From positions 38,778,329 through 38,842,328 of the forward strand of contig OZ024880.1 of the NCBI GenBank assembly GCA_964017185.1: DNA of 64,000 bases, in the 5' to 3' direction. Source of the stretch: Rugalucina vietnamica (lineage: Eukaryota > Mollusca > Bivalvia > Lucinida > Lucinidae). How positions within the stretch are numbered: position 1 is the first letter of the stretch; every line of letters begins with the position of its first letter. Both the position numbers and the translations under genes were made by a program. The notes below the pieces were generated by a model. It saw only the letters and a list, made by a program, of their open reading frames with translations. It made no database searches and had not been told where the DNA came from. This document shows, piece by piece, positions 1-12,916 of this stretch.

Positions 1-770
1 CGTGTTTGTCAATATTCCATTCTTGGTGCAAACAAGCAGTTCCACATCTTTTTCCAAAACGACCAGCCATTTTGACTATGGGTAGTGTTTAAAATCATGC
101 ACAGGTAAAAAGAAAACTATGGTCTCATTAAGACACAACCACTGATTCCAAAACAAGATTCAGCAATTAAATATTGTATTCCAATATTCCAAATTTCTGT
201 TATCATTGTTTAGGATTTTGTTTTAATATTTGAAAAAGCGTTGTACACTAATTTATGCATGTGCATTTACATTTATAGCACTAAATCAGCACAGTTTTTT
301 CCCAATCCATTTATATCATGTTTTGAGATGATACACATGCTTAACAAATGAAGCCAATTCAAGGTAATCCACACTATATTCTGTTGTGTGATCCCAAACA
401 GGAATACAAGTGTTTTATCATTAGAGTTTGATTCCAGATTGGGCGTCAATAAACAATTTCCGTTGCCGATCTGGAATCAGTGTTATTAGAAAAAAATCAT
501 ATTTTCATAATTTAATAACTTTTTAACAAAACAAAATAAAAAAATTCTACACGGTAGAAAGTTAGATATATCATTCATCTTTAAGCCTGCAAAGTTTCAT
601 CTTGATTAAACAAAAACTGTGACACATTTTTTGCGTTTTGTAAGGGTACTATAAAAATGACAGAAAAGCTCCCGTTCGAGCATCAATTTACTAATTATAG
701 TAACATTTACCTGTCATGTTGACAAAGGTCACAAAAGGTCACTGACTCCCAAACGGGGGAGTTTCTTCTA

Positions 771-892
771 CTGTTGAGCAAGACACATTAACTCCCTATA
801 GTACTGGTTAAACCCAGGAAGCGTTGGCTCCGTCCCGACATGACTGAAAAATTTTAGACTGGGACGTTAAGCCTCGATACAAACAAACATTT
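771..892 (+). mobile_element. SINE type A, 5'-truncated tail
   Basis: Contains the tail motifs shared with the complete copy at 18813-19010: AGACACATTA, CCCAGGAAGCGTTGG, CCGACATGACTGAA, GGGACGTTAA, and a CAAA-type 3' end. The tRNA head is missing or degraded. Confidence 0.8.
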
Positions 893-1039
893 TCTTTTTA
901 GTTTTTATATACTAAGTCGTTCCTCTTGTAACAAGTTTGAGAATATGAAAAATAAATAGGTTTGTTGGATTCTTGTTTGTGTCGAACCTGGTAGGTTTAT
1001 CTGCTTCTTGTTTGTGCCATACATGGTCAGGAAGGCCCC

Positions 1040-1120
1040 AATACTGGCCGTGGTGGTCTAGTGTATAGGTTAGTGACCAATGGGTGCGAGTATGATCCCT
1101 GTCAGTAAATGGTTGGTTGG
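1040..1120 (+). mobile_element. Degenerate tRNA-like SINE head
   Basis: GGCCGTGGTGGTCTAGTG resembles a Pol III A box and GAGTATGATCCC a diverged B box (normally GGTTCGATCCC), at a spacing like that of tRNA-derived SINEs. Confidence 0.45.
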
Positions 1121-1639
1121 AAAGTGCGCATGACTGATTCATAATTGTCTTTTTCGCTGGCTCGAGCGATGCAAGCAACTAAAACGGTTCCAGACGCTAA
1201 ACTCTAATCAAGCTCTCGTTAGGACAATAACTTATTTCTTGATTAATAAATCAAATGACAGGGGGTTCACACCTTACCAGCTGCAAGAAAAGATGATTAT
1301 CCTCATTAATCGCTAAAACAACAACGTGTCTTATTGTTATGAAAACAACATGTCAAACTGCTAATTTCAGTTTGTAGGAGGTGACCATAGTCTAAACATT
1401 GACCACTGCTACATCACCCAATAATTTATTGTTAATTAGGGAGATTAACGACATGAATAATCCACATTTTTATGAAAAAATGTCTGTTATTTTCGTTTAG
1501 TTTTAGATAAAAAAAAAGATATTCGAATTTGGGAATCGCATTAGAATATTCGTATGGAATACGAATATATATATATATGGAATATGAATATTCGAATATC
1601 CGAATATTGGTTGCCATCCTTACAGATAAGGAAGTATGG

Positions 1640-1855
1640 GAGCCATTGCATGAGAAACCCTATCTTCGGGGTTTCTGACCATGCAGGCCCGACCCAATCT
1701 GGCATGTACAGTCCCAGAAAAAGGCTAGAAGCTTGAAGTGACTGATTTAAGAAGAAGAGGGACTGTACTGTCAGCGGTGTGGTAACTTACTGCTCATCTG
1801 ATCTGCATCTTTGTTTTCGCTTATGTAAAAGTCAGATTGTCTCATGATGTGGCTC
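1640..1855 (+). mobile_element. Family A MITE, diverged copy
   Basis: GAGCC...GGCTC ends, TTCGGGGTTTC and TAGAAGCTTGAA landmarks and the terminal TCTCATGATGTGGCTC are kept. The central hairpin has lost one arm. Confidence 0.8.
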
Positions 1856-3187
1856 ATATATTGCATGAGAAATGCGTGTTTTAGGTATCTGCAAAAATAA
1901 AGGCCCTAATCATCTGCGCATGAACATTGCAGCTAATCAGCATCTTGGTTTTTACCATATTTATAGTACCTCCAAAATGTTTGAAAATTTCCTTGATACT
2001 CTCTTCAAGCACATGGTTACGAATGACTAGTGCATTAATTTAATATTTGATTGTACATTTTAATCGATATCAGTTACTTTGACCTGATGACCTTGACACA
2101 TGACCTTGACCTATATTATATAGCATATTATTTTTTTCAAGTTTAAGCTTAGTAATGGGCCCAATGCATATACAAAACCCTCCTACGTGAAGTTCTTTTT
2201 TCCCAAGCGAGTCTTTAAAATCCTAAGCAGGATCCCTTGTTCAAAGACTGTACTAAACTTGCAATTGCTTTGCATGCAAATGTGAAGATTATGCAGCATT
2301 GATCATTGAGATATTTTGCTATTTGCTATTCAAATTTTTGCAGCCTTGAATGTCATTATTCTATTGTCTGATTCTGTTTTCTGACAAGTTGATCTTGTTG
2401 CTGAATTTTCCTAATCCAAGTATATGACAGTACAGAGGATGTACAATTTTAAATACCAAGAGTGCACAAAACTAAAATTAAGTTCTATCTTTGAATTCAT
2501 AGCTGGAAATGAGACTATTTATTTAGACATGTTAGCTATCAGCCAGCCACTGACTCCTGACTTCAAACAAAGTAAATATTGGTCATGTTGACCTATTTCC
2601 AGCCTCTGTATCACTATTGCAAGATTTTTTCAAGTTGTAATTTGTTTCCTTTTGGAATTGATGCTGATGCTTTTACATACATTTCAAATAGCTGTTACTG
2701 GTACATTGTTTTAGTACCAAATGCATGAAACATTGATTTTTCTAGCATAAGAAAATTGCTTGTATATATAAATTATGCAAGTTGTTTGATTGTCATTGAG
2801 GCTATTTGGCACCTTTTAATTTATTTGATCTGGCATGTCTGTTTCTTTTGATCTTTTTAGTTGATTGCTGTTGAGTATGATCTTTAAACCAGATTGTCAT
2901 GAAACATACTGCAGCTGAATATGTCCCATTTCTATGTTGTATAAATGTGTGCTCCTCAGTTCAAGTTGGGGATGGGGGTTTGGGCATATAAACTATTAAT
3001 GTGAAGTCAGACATCCTTGCAAATTTATTTGACATTTTAATACCAAAATAAATTCATCTCCAGAAAATTTTATGATGCTTTATCATTAAAATTGCAACTG
3101 CAGTGAATTGATTACCACATAGAGGCACTTTTATGATGTTTTGATACTTTTTTTCTTCAAGTTTTTGATCTATCTTTGCACTTGAAT

Positions 3188-3411
3188 AAGCCGCATCACG
3201 AGAAAGCCGGTCTTCAGGATTTTCGACCAGGTCCCACACAAATCGGTCTGTACAGTCACAAAAGCAGACTAGAACATTTGAAATTCCGGATTTAAGAAGA
3301 AGAGGAATATTGTACTATCCGTGTAGCGAAAACAATGGCACCGATCAGCTTCGCAGTTACTGCAAAGCTGATCTGCGCCTTTGTTTTCGTGTATGCAGAT
3401 TGTTGGTTTTT
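3188..3411 (+). mobile_element. Family A MITE, left part, split by insertion
   Basis: A normal copy up to GTTGGTTTTT, where a HINE-like element starts. The last 15 bases (ATGATGTGGCGGCTC) resume at 7331-7345. Confidence 0.92.
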
Positions 3412-3934
3412 AGCTCACCTGAGCCGAAGGCTCACAGGTGAGCTTATAGTATACCCATGCTCCGGCGTCCGTGCGTCGTCGTCGTCCGTCAGTCGTCCGT
3501 CATCCACAATTTCAAAGATCTTCTCCGCTGAAACCCCCTGGCCAATCAAAGCCAAACTTCATGTGGAGCATCCTTAGGAAGGGGGAACGAAAGTTAACAT
3601 AAATGGTCCAGGTCACATGACCAATATGGCCACCATGGCTATAAATAGCAAAAACCTTTAAAAATCTTCTTCTCCAGGCCAAAATTAAAAAATTGTTGGT
3701 TTGCGGCTTCCGCCTACCCAGCAATTTACCCCCCTACCCAAAAAATTTTATGGCCTCAGAATAAGGATTTTTATTTTTTTTTTTTGCTTTTCATTTATGC
3801 TGACAATAAAATGGCTTAGTTTACCTTTTGTTCATGCATAAATGATGTTTTCTGTATCTTTTTGACACTATTTGACAAAGGAACTATCAGAAAAAGCTTG
3901 TAATCTGGCTATTTAGACAAATAGAATCCATCAT

Positions 3935-4067
3935 GGGTGGTCAGTGGAGATAGGAAAATCTCAACCCAAGGGTCCATCCGTTTCAGTGGGAAACGAGGCT
4001 CGCCGAGTTTCCCACTGGAACGATGGACCCGAGGGTTGAGATTTTCCTTTCTCCACTGAACACCACT
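3935..4067. repeat. 133-bp near-perfect palindrome
   Basis: GTGGTCAGTGGAGA..AAAATCTCAACCC on the left is mirrored by GGGTTGAGATTTTCC..TCTCCACTGA on the right. The centre lies near GAGGCTCGCCGAG. It would extrude as a hairpin and is probably a foldback element inserted in HINE-2 sequence. Confidence 0.8.
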
Positions 4068-4483
4068 GATAAAGCAGGATGAGATGATGTGTCATGCTAA
4101 AGAACCATAACTCTTGCTTGCATATCTTTGGAGTTATTTCCCTTTGATTATTTTTCATTCAATTTCATGTCTGCTCTATAACTAAAAAACCATTAGAGAT
4201 TTTTCAATGAAACATGGTACACTTATAAAGCATGATGCACAAGAATCATTACTCTTGCTTTCATATCTTTGGAGTTATTTCCCTTTGATTATTTTCCAAA
4301 CACTTTGTTCCCCCTCTATAACTTGAAAACCGTAAGAGATATTTCAATGAAACTTGGTACACTTATAAAACAGAATGACAGGATATGTGATGCACAAGAA
4401 CTATAACTCTTGCTTGCATATTTTGGACATGCACGTAGAAAGGGGGGAGACATCAGTTTTCACATAGAAAACAAATTCTAGTT
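4068..4483 (+). mobile_element. HINE-like family 2 fragment (3' end)
   Basis: Two to three monomers (GGAGTTATTTCCCTTTGATT) and the complete 3' end GGGGGGAGACATC, GTTTTCACATAGAAAAC hairpin and TTCTAGTT. Same as the end of 54113-55456. Confidence 0.8.
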
Positions 4484-7330
4484 CATAAATGCAATGTCCA
4501 AAGCTATTTTTCAATTATAAAACATAGGTTGTGAATATCTGGTGTACATCAGCTGCAATATATTGCTGTTTTAAGCAATGACATTTTGGCACATAATTGT
4601 CAAACTTACGTCCATTCAACCTGTCAAGCAGTAACATCCGCAACATTTCTTTCTCATTTCATCCTTCATTATGCAACTATTAGCTGCTAGTCGCCCTCTA
4701 AGTAAGAAACTGCAGTTGTTTTAAGGGATACATTGTAAACAATATGATAATCTCTGGTGTCAGTGCAGAATATATTTAATCTCGGTATGGACGTTACATA
4801 ACTTGTCAACAACAACGTCCCTAACACACCATTGCAGTGTCAAATACAACGTCCAAATGAAAGCAGCCAACAAATAATGACATTATAGAGATCCCTGCCT
4901 GATCGTCGAAACAATAACCTTCAAAAACGTTTAGCATTTGATTCAAACGCAAGACTGAATCCTTGTACGTTTATAATGCTACCAAACTCACCCATTTTGT
5001 TTCAGACGTAACAGTTGATGCGTGATAATCGTCTCGTAATTGTCATCTGATGACATCCGTTTAATTTTCAATCAAACTGACATCGACAACATGTAAACAT
5101 ACCCATTTAGTACAAAATTCACCAAATTAGCGTAATCCAAGCACGCATGAACAGTCATCCCTGGGCAGTTTGTCACCAAACTGTCGTAGCGATTAAAAAG
5201 GAAACTCAATACGGATGTAAATTCCAATAAAACATTTGACCGATCGTATTGTACTTTCGTTTTGCAACAGACGGCAAGGAATGAATGCCTCAAAAAGTGA
5301 TGATGTAGTACACAGTTTTATTACGTATATGCACAACATTCGCGCATCGCTATTTTCGGCCCCAAAGATGATTTAACGGGAGAAGTTAAGTACGTAATAT
5401 TATGACCGACACTCATCGTAAGTTATGTAGTTCGTTTTTGCAAAGTTAGTATTGCTTTCCCGTTGCAAATGACATATTACTTTGCAAGGAAGAGTGTTTA
5501 AACGCACCTTACAATATCAAATGTAACAAAAAAGCAGCATGATTAAGGAGATGAAAAACGGTAAAAATACACGTTTTTTTTGACCGACAGCATAACGTCC
5601 GATCAGCATATTTCAAACTCCTCGTAAGTTTCAAAGAAGATATAATAGCCAAATTATCATTGCTAAAATAACAGAACAGTTCATTGTTAACAGTTTAATA
5701 ATAAAAGAATACAGAAAAAGCGTACTTAGGTAGTCTATTTTTGATGCTTAAAAATTCGTGCTAATTTTTGTCACAAAAAAACGTCTGAAAATTTGGCTTT
5801 TTGGAAAAAGAAAATTAAAAAAAATATAGAAAACGACCAGATAATACTCTAAAATTGTTTATTTTGTCATTTCAACATATCTTCTTTCATTTGCAACTGT
5901 CTATTTGACCCCACCCACTTTTGAAAAGTTATTTTTATTACATCAAAATTTCCACTAGTGCTGTTGCAGTTTATCTAAGAAGGACCCACATGCAAAAAAA
6001 AAATAATAATGCTACCTACCTACCCAACTCTTAAACCTCCCAGTAGGAAGCGGCATACCAAATATTTTTTAAGCTTGGCCCCAGAACCAGTGGGCCGATT
6101 TCCACGAAACTTGGTATATAGCATCGGGGACGCAGGCCCATCATAGTTTATATAAATCATGACCCTAGGATGACCTTGACCTATTTTATGGCAAGGTCAG
6201 CATTTGAATGGGAAAAAATGGTAAAATGCTATTTAATGGGTAAAACTTACTGGGAATAGGCAAATGGACAGAAAATTAATGTTAATGGAAAATTTTAGCC
6301 CCTGGGGGGTTGTCTGCCCCTGCCCCGGGGCTATATACATGTATATTTCCATAATAATGAAACATCTTCTCCCCTGAAACCGCTCGGCCAATCAAAGCCA
6401 AACTTCATATGGAGCATCCTTGGGAAGGGGGAAAGAAAGTTTATATAAAATGGTCAAGGTCACATGACCAAGATGGCTGCCATGGCTATAAATAGAAAAA
6501 AACTTTAAAAATCTCCTCCAAAACCAGAAGGCCAATGATTTTGAAACTTGGTGTGAAGCATCAGTGACTGGAGCTCTACAAAGTTTATATAAATCATAAC
6601 CCTTGGATGACCTTGACCTATTTTACGGCAAGGTCATCATAGTTGTCTCATGCATTTGAATGGGGAAAAGTGTTAAAATGTCATTTGTAGGGAAAAACTT
6701 GCAGGAAATGGGCAACTGGACTTAAGATTGATGATTCTGAAAAAAATGGGACCCCAGGGGTCTGTCTTCCCCCACCCCGGGGCAATATACATGTATATTA
6801 CAGTGATATTCAAAGATCTTCTCTGAAACTGCAAAGCCAATCAGAGCCAAACTTTATGAGGAGCATTGTTAGGAAGTGGGAATGAAAGTGTATATAAAAT
6901 GGTCAAGGTCACATGACCAAGATGGCCACCATGGCTATAAATACCAAAAACCTCCAAAAATTCTCTTCTTTAGAACCAGAGGGCCTATGATTTTGAAACT
7001 TGGAATGAAGCATCAGGCAATAGAGCTCTACAAAGTTTGTATAAATCATGACACTGGGATGACCTTGACCTTTTTTATGGCAAGGTCGACTTAGGTTGCC
7101 CACGCATTTGAATGGGGAAAATTGTTACAATGTCATTTCAAGGGCAGACCTTGCAGTAAATTGGCAAATGGACTGAATCTTTATGATTTAAAAAAGAAAT
7201 TGACTCCAGAGGTTTCTCTGACCCTGTCCTGGGGTTATATACATGTATATTACCATTCTAGTGAAACAAGTTTATTGGTATATATCTCAGGTCTCAGGTG
7301 AGCGTTTACAGGACCATTGGTCCTCTGGTT

Positions 7331-7345
7331 ATGATGTGGCGGCTC
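7331..7345 (+). mobile_element. Family A MITE, right end of split copy
   Basis: ATGATGTGGCGGCTC completes the copy begun at 3188. Confidence 0.85.
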
Positions 7346-7491
7346 ATTTTTAGCAGCATCACAGAGAAACTGCTCTTACTTTGCTTTCTGTCATAGGAGT
7401 TTGTTTGAACTTGGCTGGAAACCACAAAAAGAAAAAAACAGGTTTTGTCAGAATATGGTTCCATTGAAATTCCATGGAAGCAGTCAGATAT

Positions 7492-7721
7492 GAGCCCCTA
7501 CCTGAAAAAACTGGTCTTTGGGCTTTTCGACCATGTTTGACACAAACCGGCCTGTGCAGCTACAGAAGATGGCCAGAAGCTTAAAATTCCAGATTTAGGA
7601 AGAGGAATGGTACTATCCATTTAGCGAAAACAAAGGCGTTGAGCAACGATGCAGTTACTGCACAGCTGACCTGCATCTTTGTTTTTGCACAGGCCAAATC
7701 TGGTTTCTCATGACTTGGCTC
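7492..7721 (+). mobile_element. Family A MITE
   Basis: GAGCC to GGCTC, with ACACAAACCGGCCTGTGCAG and TAGCGAAAACAAAGGCG landmarks. The hairpin arms are partly decayed. Confidence 0.88.
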
Positions 7722-8048
7722 ATAATTTTATTGACCGAATTCCATGAATTTACATGTATGGACTCAAAGTCCCATTAACAAGATTCATCAATGAATTTAT
7801 TGATTGGTTTAATTGTATTTTACTCTGATTGGAATCAGAGTTCACTAAGGAGCTTTTCATTAACTCACAGTTTTGTTCTTTTGAAGCTCTAGATTGAAAA
7901 TTTTCATAAATAAAGGCTTTTTTTTTCATATCAGATTATGGGTATGGTAATATGTTTCATTATGAAAGCTTTGAAATCAGGTGATGCAATGACAACGCAA
8001 CACGCTGATGAAAAATAAAGTCTGTGATAGCTTTATTATTGCCCATGA

Positions 8049-8074
8049 TTTTTTTTTTTTTTTTTTTTTTTTTT
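8049..8074. repeat. Poly(T) tract, 26 bases
   Basis: Uninterrupted run of T, 50 bases before the CAT microsatellite. Confidence 0.98.
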
Positions 8075-8122
8075 GAAGTTACAGTTTCAAAGAACCAGTC
8101 TGTTATTTGGATTATGCAAGTT

Positions 8123-8124
<2 letters not shown>

Positions 8125-8209
<85 letters not shown>

Positions 8210-8210
8210 T
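8125..8210. repeat. (CAT)28 microsatellite
   Basis: Twenty-eight perfect CAT units. It creates spurious poly-Met, poly-Ser and poly-Ile frames, which should not be called genes. Confidence 0.99.
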
Positions 8211-9378
8211 CTGTTTTATAGTCCTTGGTCCTCATCTGAGCATTGGACTTGTTTGACAAGTCTCCTTAGATGACCTTTCCACTCTGAGTGATTCTGCGGA
8301 TCAGCAGTATCCATTCCAGTATTCATTTTATTGTCCAGCAACACTTCATCCCATGATTTCCTTGGCTTGCCAGATCTTTTCTAGCTTGGGTACTTGAGAA
8401 ATCCGCCTTTGCTGCGCCCTATCTCATCCTACTGGAGTGAAGCATGTTATTGTCTTTTTTCGGAGAAAATGGTTTTAAAATTTTATTTATAGTTTTGAAA
8501 TGGCACATTTTTTGTCCATAATTGTAACTTGTAGCATCATAAAAAGCTGTAGTCTGAAACTTTTTGACAACCAAATTATTGTTCTGTTGTAAAACTGTTT
8601 GTAAAATAATCTTTGTTCTGTTAGACATTCTCATATGAATATTTCTGACCTGACTGATTTGATTATTTTTTGCCTAATCAAATGTTCTGGATATGGAGGA
8701 ATGAGTTAGTCTAAAGTGATTCCTTGATGCTTCTGACGGTTTTATGTAGGTGATGGTTTGATAAATGGACTTTCCCATCATTATCAATTGTTGAGTTTAG
8801 AGAATTCTGATTTAATGTAATTTTTAGTGAAATTCTTGTAAGCAAACTGAATAGCACTATAAGATGGGACGCTGCATTCTGCCGCATCACATCGGGGACT
8901 ATTTTGTTTACCTATGTCCCATAAATAGAACACCAAGCTTATATGAGTTAAGATTATGGTGTAAGTAGATTTTTATTTATATAGACCCACCTTTGTAGCA
9001 CTATACTACAAGAATGCTCTGAGGTGGGGGGAGGGCTTAGATAACAACCCATCTGCCGTGACATACCAAACACCTATGTTATGTACACTGCTCCTTGCTG
9101 TGCACTTACACGATGGCACCCAAGATGTGGTTGGAAAATAACATTGTGGAGCACATCTTTGGCAGAATTCTGTATAGTGAAGACCACCATGTTGATCTGT
9201 TGATCCAAATTATTGGTATCGACTTATGAAATCTTGACACTTTGATTGATTTAACATCAGTAATCAATTAGCATTTTTCAACTGTCTGCAAATTCTAGTG
9301 TCTTCTTCCTTCTGGAAAATGAATCAAAGTTGCACTTTCTCTATACTAGAAACAGCAAGACAGACCTAGCAATAAAAT

Positions 9379-9554
9379 GACATGTGAAGCTAGTGAAAAC
9401 TCAAATCATGATGCATGGGTCATTGTACAGGTAGCCCAGTCTCTAGTTTGCCTCATAGTAAAGGCCGACATGTGAAGCTAGTGAACACTCAAATCATGAT
9501 GCATGGGTCATTGTACAGGTAGCCCAGTCTCTAGTTTGCCTCATAGTAAAGGCC
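9379..9554. repeat. 88-bp direct tandem duplication
   Basis: Two adjacent copies starting GACATGTGAAGCTAGTGAA and ending CATAGTAAAGGCC, with a single A/C difference near the start, so the duplication is recent. Confidence 0.95.
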
Positions 9555-10877
9555 TAGCCTTACATCATTTGGATATTCTGCAGCATTGGGGTCACCGAGC
9601 AGAAGTGTTGAATTGGCTACATTTAGTGTTATCATGTGACTCAACTTCATCTGAAATAGTTACTCCAATTCTTGCCATAATTTCACAGTCACAGTGATTT
9701 CTTTTCTGTTGTTAATTAGTTTAACATACAAAATCTTGATCAGATTGTCAGTTGTACAACTTGTTGCATGTTTGCCTCAAGATTTTCCACTATTGATCTA
9801 TTGTTATGGATATGGCTTTCATCTTTGATATTTGCAATATTTGCAATAGCTTGCTGATACTTCCCTGTATTTGCTGTTAGCTTTCTAATTGGCAGTTTCA
9901 TCCCTCTGTTAACCCTTCAAGCAGATTATTAACTGAATTATTTATTGACAACTGAATGTCTGACATTAGCTCCTAGCAAGGCAATCTCACTGACAAAGTT
10001 CATTAAAAATTATTGATTTGATTATCGGACATGTGATCAAAAATCTGATATTCCATTGCAGTATTCAAAACCACATGTTGCTGCTTATGGAATCACAGGA
10101 AATGCTATTTGGACTCCCTTGGCTTTTTTCACAGGTGTTGCATTCTGGGTACCAGGAAGTGAAATTTGGATATATTTGGTCTTAATGATAGATGAACTTA
10201 AGTTAAGTGTACTAGACAACATTTTAAGGTAGTTTAATACATGTAACTGAGATTAAATTGAATTTAATAAAATAAAGTATTTATCTTCCTCTTCAATGGA
10301 ATGTTGAACTTCCTTCAAACTGACATGTAGAATCACTTCGTTTTTCAAAGGAAAACTAGATTTAAGATTCTCTTGTTTTAAGATGTCTGTTTTTGTTTAA
10401 AGAAGCTGAGCTTTCATTGATTTTGTGAGATATGATAAGGGAGGAGAGAGTGTTGTTGTTTTCTCAAAGGAATTATCATCAATTTTCAAGTGTCTTGGAA
10501 TAGAAAATTCTCAATTTAGATCCAGATTGGTGTGAAAAGCAGGAAAAAATGAAAGAGTTTGAAGAAAGATGTGAATGGATATAGAACATAATTGCCGGAG
10601 AAATATCTGATTTCTTTAAAATATCAATTTCAGTGAAATTAGTTTTGATTATTTTTTCATGAGTGTTGGACTACAGGTTTAGGCTTTAAACTGGGGGCAT
10701 AGCTAGGCTTTACTTTAAAGGATTTTTTTTGCATAGAACTTGCCAGAGTTGGACTTTTGGAATAGATGGAATATTGTCATTAACTCTGATAAATCTTCTT
10801 TGATTGAGTTGGAATCCTATGAAGAAATTCACTGGAAAATCAGATAGAAATTCTTCCAGGAGATTGAAACATTAAAT

Positions 10878-11111
10878 GAGCCGCCTCGTGGGAAAACCAA
10901 CAATGTGGTTTCCGAACAGGTCTGACACAAACCGGCCTGTACAGCTACAGAAGCAGGCTAGAAGCTTGAAATTTTGGAGTTAAGTAGTGTAGGAATTGTG
11001 CTATCCAAGTAGCGAAAACAAAGGCGCTGATCAGCTTCGCGGTTACCGCGAAGCTGATCTGCGCCTTTGTTTTCGCCTATGCAGATTGTTGGTTTTCCCA
11101 TGGGACGGCTC
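10878..11111 (+). mobile_element. Family A MITE, AAAT duplication
   Basis: Intact, flanked by AAAT on both sides. It has perfect hairpin arms around CGCGGTTACCGCG and matched end variants (CGTGGGAAAACC / GGTTTTCCCATG). Confidence 0.95.
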
Positions 11112-11216
11112 AAATTTTAGGGCTTTTTAATGGTGGAAAGAAAGTGGTTTTTAGTTTTGATGTGTGCAGTTCTTGGTAAAGTGGTTTAGTTTAAAATGGT
11201 CATACTTTCTGGCTTT

Positions 11217-11452
11217 CTGGGGCCAGTTGTTCAAAACTTTGTTAGCTTAACGTCATTGTTAAGACCTCAACTCTTTAATATAATGCAGACTGCATTATAA
11301 GCAAATACAGTGTTATTTTTTGTTGATAAAATGTGAGTAAATTTTTATCAACAAAAATAACAGTGTATTTGCAATATTCATGTTTGAAATTTTAATAAAT
11401 CATTAATTAACAATGTCGTTAATTTTGAACAACTGGGCTCTGGTGATTCAGG
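11217..11452. mobile_element. MITE family D copy 1
   Basis: Termini CCAGTTGTTCAAAAC...TTAGCTTAACG and GTTAATTTTGAACAACTGG are inverted. The middle has a second dyad, AAATACAGTGTTATTTTT/AAAATAACAGTGTATTT. A second copy lies at 37360-37627. Confidence 0.85.
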
Positions 11453-11760
11453 GCAGTTATAGAGTGATAATTATCAATTGGAACAAAATTAGTGGGATCA
11501 GTATAAAAGACTTGGCCTGTTAAGCCAAAATAAAGTTGTCAAATGTTCTGCTGTTGCTGTATATTCAGGAATTATTAAATTTGGTTGGATAAATGATGAT
11601 CATAATTATGATGAGGTAACGAGGATGGATTTTGGATAAAGTTCTGCGTTGAGAATGTTAAGTACCCTGAAACGTCTGTCTCTGCCGTATCGTAAAACAA
11701 GAAGTGATAGCTCGTTTCTTGGGAAAAGAAGATCTAGTAAGTCAGGACACAATCATAATT

Positions 11761-11952
11761 GAGCCGCAATGCGAATGATTTTTGACCAGGTCTGACACAA
11801 ACAGGCCTATACATTCACAGAAGAAAGCTAGATTCTCGAAATTTTGCATATAAGTAGAGGAGGAATTTTACTATCCATGTAGCGAAATCAAAGACCAATC
11901 TGAGTCTTTGTTTTCACATATGCAAAATGCCGGTTTTCTCATGATGGGGCTC
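11761..11952 (+). mobile_element. Family A MITE, short hairpin
   Basis: GAGCC...GGCTC with a central deletion leaving AAAGACCAATCTGAGTCTTTG. Confidence 0.85.
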
Positions 11953-12197
11953 ATGAAAAAAGAAAAATGAAAAAAAAACAAAAAAAAAACAACATACATT
12001 CGTAAGGAAATCTTACATGTTGCTTGTAAAAATGAATGATTGCGACCTAAGTTTAGAGTTTAACCATAGAAATTGAACAGTTCAACATATTCAAACCTCA
12101 GCATACCTGGTACCGATTTTGTACAGTTCAAGTTTCAGGTTAAATAAGTCTTAATCTGATTCAGATACTTTACAGCCTTTTTACATTAAAGAAATTT

Positions 12198-12410
12198 GAG
12201 CCACCGCATGAGAAAACCAACAATGTGGTTTCTGAACAGGTCAGACACAAACTGAGCTGTACAAGCACAGAAGATTGCTAGAGGCTGGAAATTTTGGATT
12301 TAGAAAGTGGAGGAATTGTACTATCCGTGTAGCGAAAACAAAGATGCTGAAGCTGATCTGCGTCTTTGTTTTGGCATATGCAGATTGTTGGCTTTCTCAT
12401 GATGCGGCTC
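12198..12410 (+). mobile_element. Family A MITE, ATTT duplication
   Basis: ATTT flanks on both sides. Ends are matched (GAGCCACCGCATGAG / CTCATGATGCGGCTC). The hairpin is reduced to a short GCTGAAGCTGATCTGC form. Confidence 0.92.
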
Positions 12411-12851
12411 ATTTATAATTTCATTTATTTATCAGACACAGGTGTTGGATTTTTCTTACAGATTTCTCCAGTTTCAAATAAAACTTATTTGTAATAATCA
12501 ATTATCGTTTAATACCAATTGATATAATTAAAATATTTCAGTATTATTTGATATTCCAATGAGTTAGCCTTTCAAAAAGGTTGGTGATGTAATATAAAGG
12601 CTACTGTTTATATGCCCCTCTCCCTTCTTCTCATCACCCACAAAAACTTCTTACCCCCTCCCGCAAGAGTACAGAATACGAAGTACTGAAAGTTAGTCAC
12701 TTAAGCAGAGAACTGCAAGATCGTGTTACCGACCTGATACTAAAGTTGCTTGGACAGAGCAAATCAATGTTATTAGCTATGTATAGCTATTAACCATCAT
12801 GCTTATACATATTCAAGTTTGAAAATATTTCATTTCTTTGATATTGCCCAT

Positions 12852-12916
12852 CCCCCCCCCCCCACAAAAAAAAACAAAACAAAAAAAAACAAAAAAAAAC
12901 AAACAAACAAACAAAC
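12852..12916. repeat. C-run and A-rich (AAAC)n tract
   Basis: A run of C followed by AAAAAC/AACAA repeats. Simple sequence. Confidence 0.9.

Larger units (their letters stand above)
3685..6072. mobile_element. Transposon-like element with TTAA flanks inside HINE-1
   Basis: Ends are inverted: AAAATTGTTGGTTTGCGGC on the left and the complement of GCGGCATACCAAATATTTT on the right, each flanked by TTAA. HINE monomer sequence continues on both sides. TTAA duplication is the piggyBac signature, but the termini do not look like typical piggyBac ends. There is no transposase frame, so it is non-autonomous. The interior holds a perfect-looking palindrome and a HINE family 2 fragment. Confidence 0.6.
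3412..7330 (+). mobile_element. HINE-like element family 1, copy 1 (interrupted)
   Basis: Begins AGCTCACCTGAGCC with a local hairpin (CTCACCTGAGCC/GGCTCACAGGTGAG), followed by a short CGTC-rich tract. Roughly 450-bp monomers containing ATGACCTTGACCTATTTTA follow. The end is CTCAGGTGAGC, a short palindrome AGGACCATTGGTCCT and CTGGTT. Subterminal inverted repeats, microsatellite, monomers and a 3' palindrome plus CTRGT are the layout known for Helentron-associated (HINE/DINE-1-like) elements. Assignment is structural; no Rep/helicase coding is present. A second transposon interrupts it at 3685-6072. Confidence 0.75.

Noticed and set aside
7960..8273. Open frames with long poly-Met, poly-Ser or poly-Ile
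   Set aside because: They are translations of the (CAT)28 microsatellite and the adjacent poly(T).
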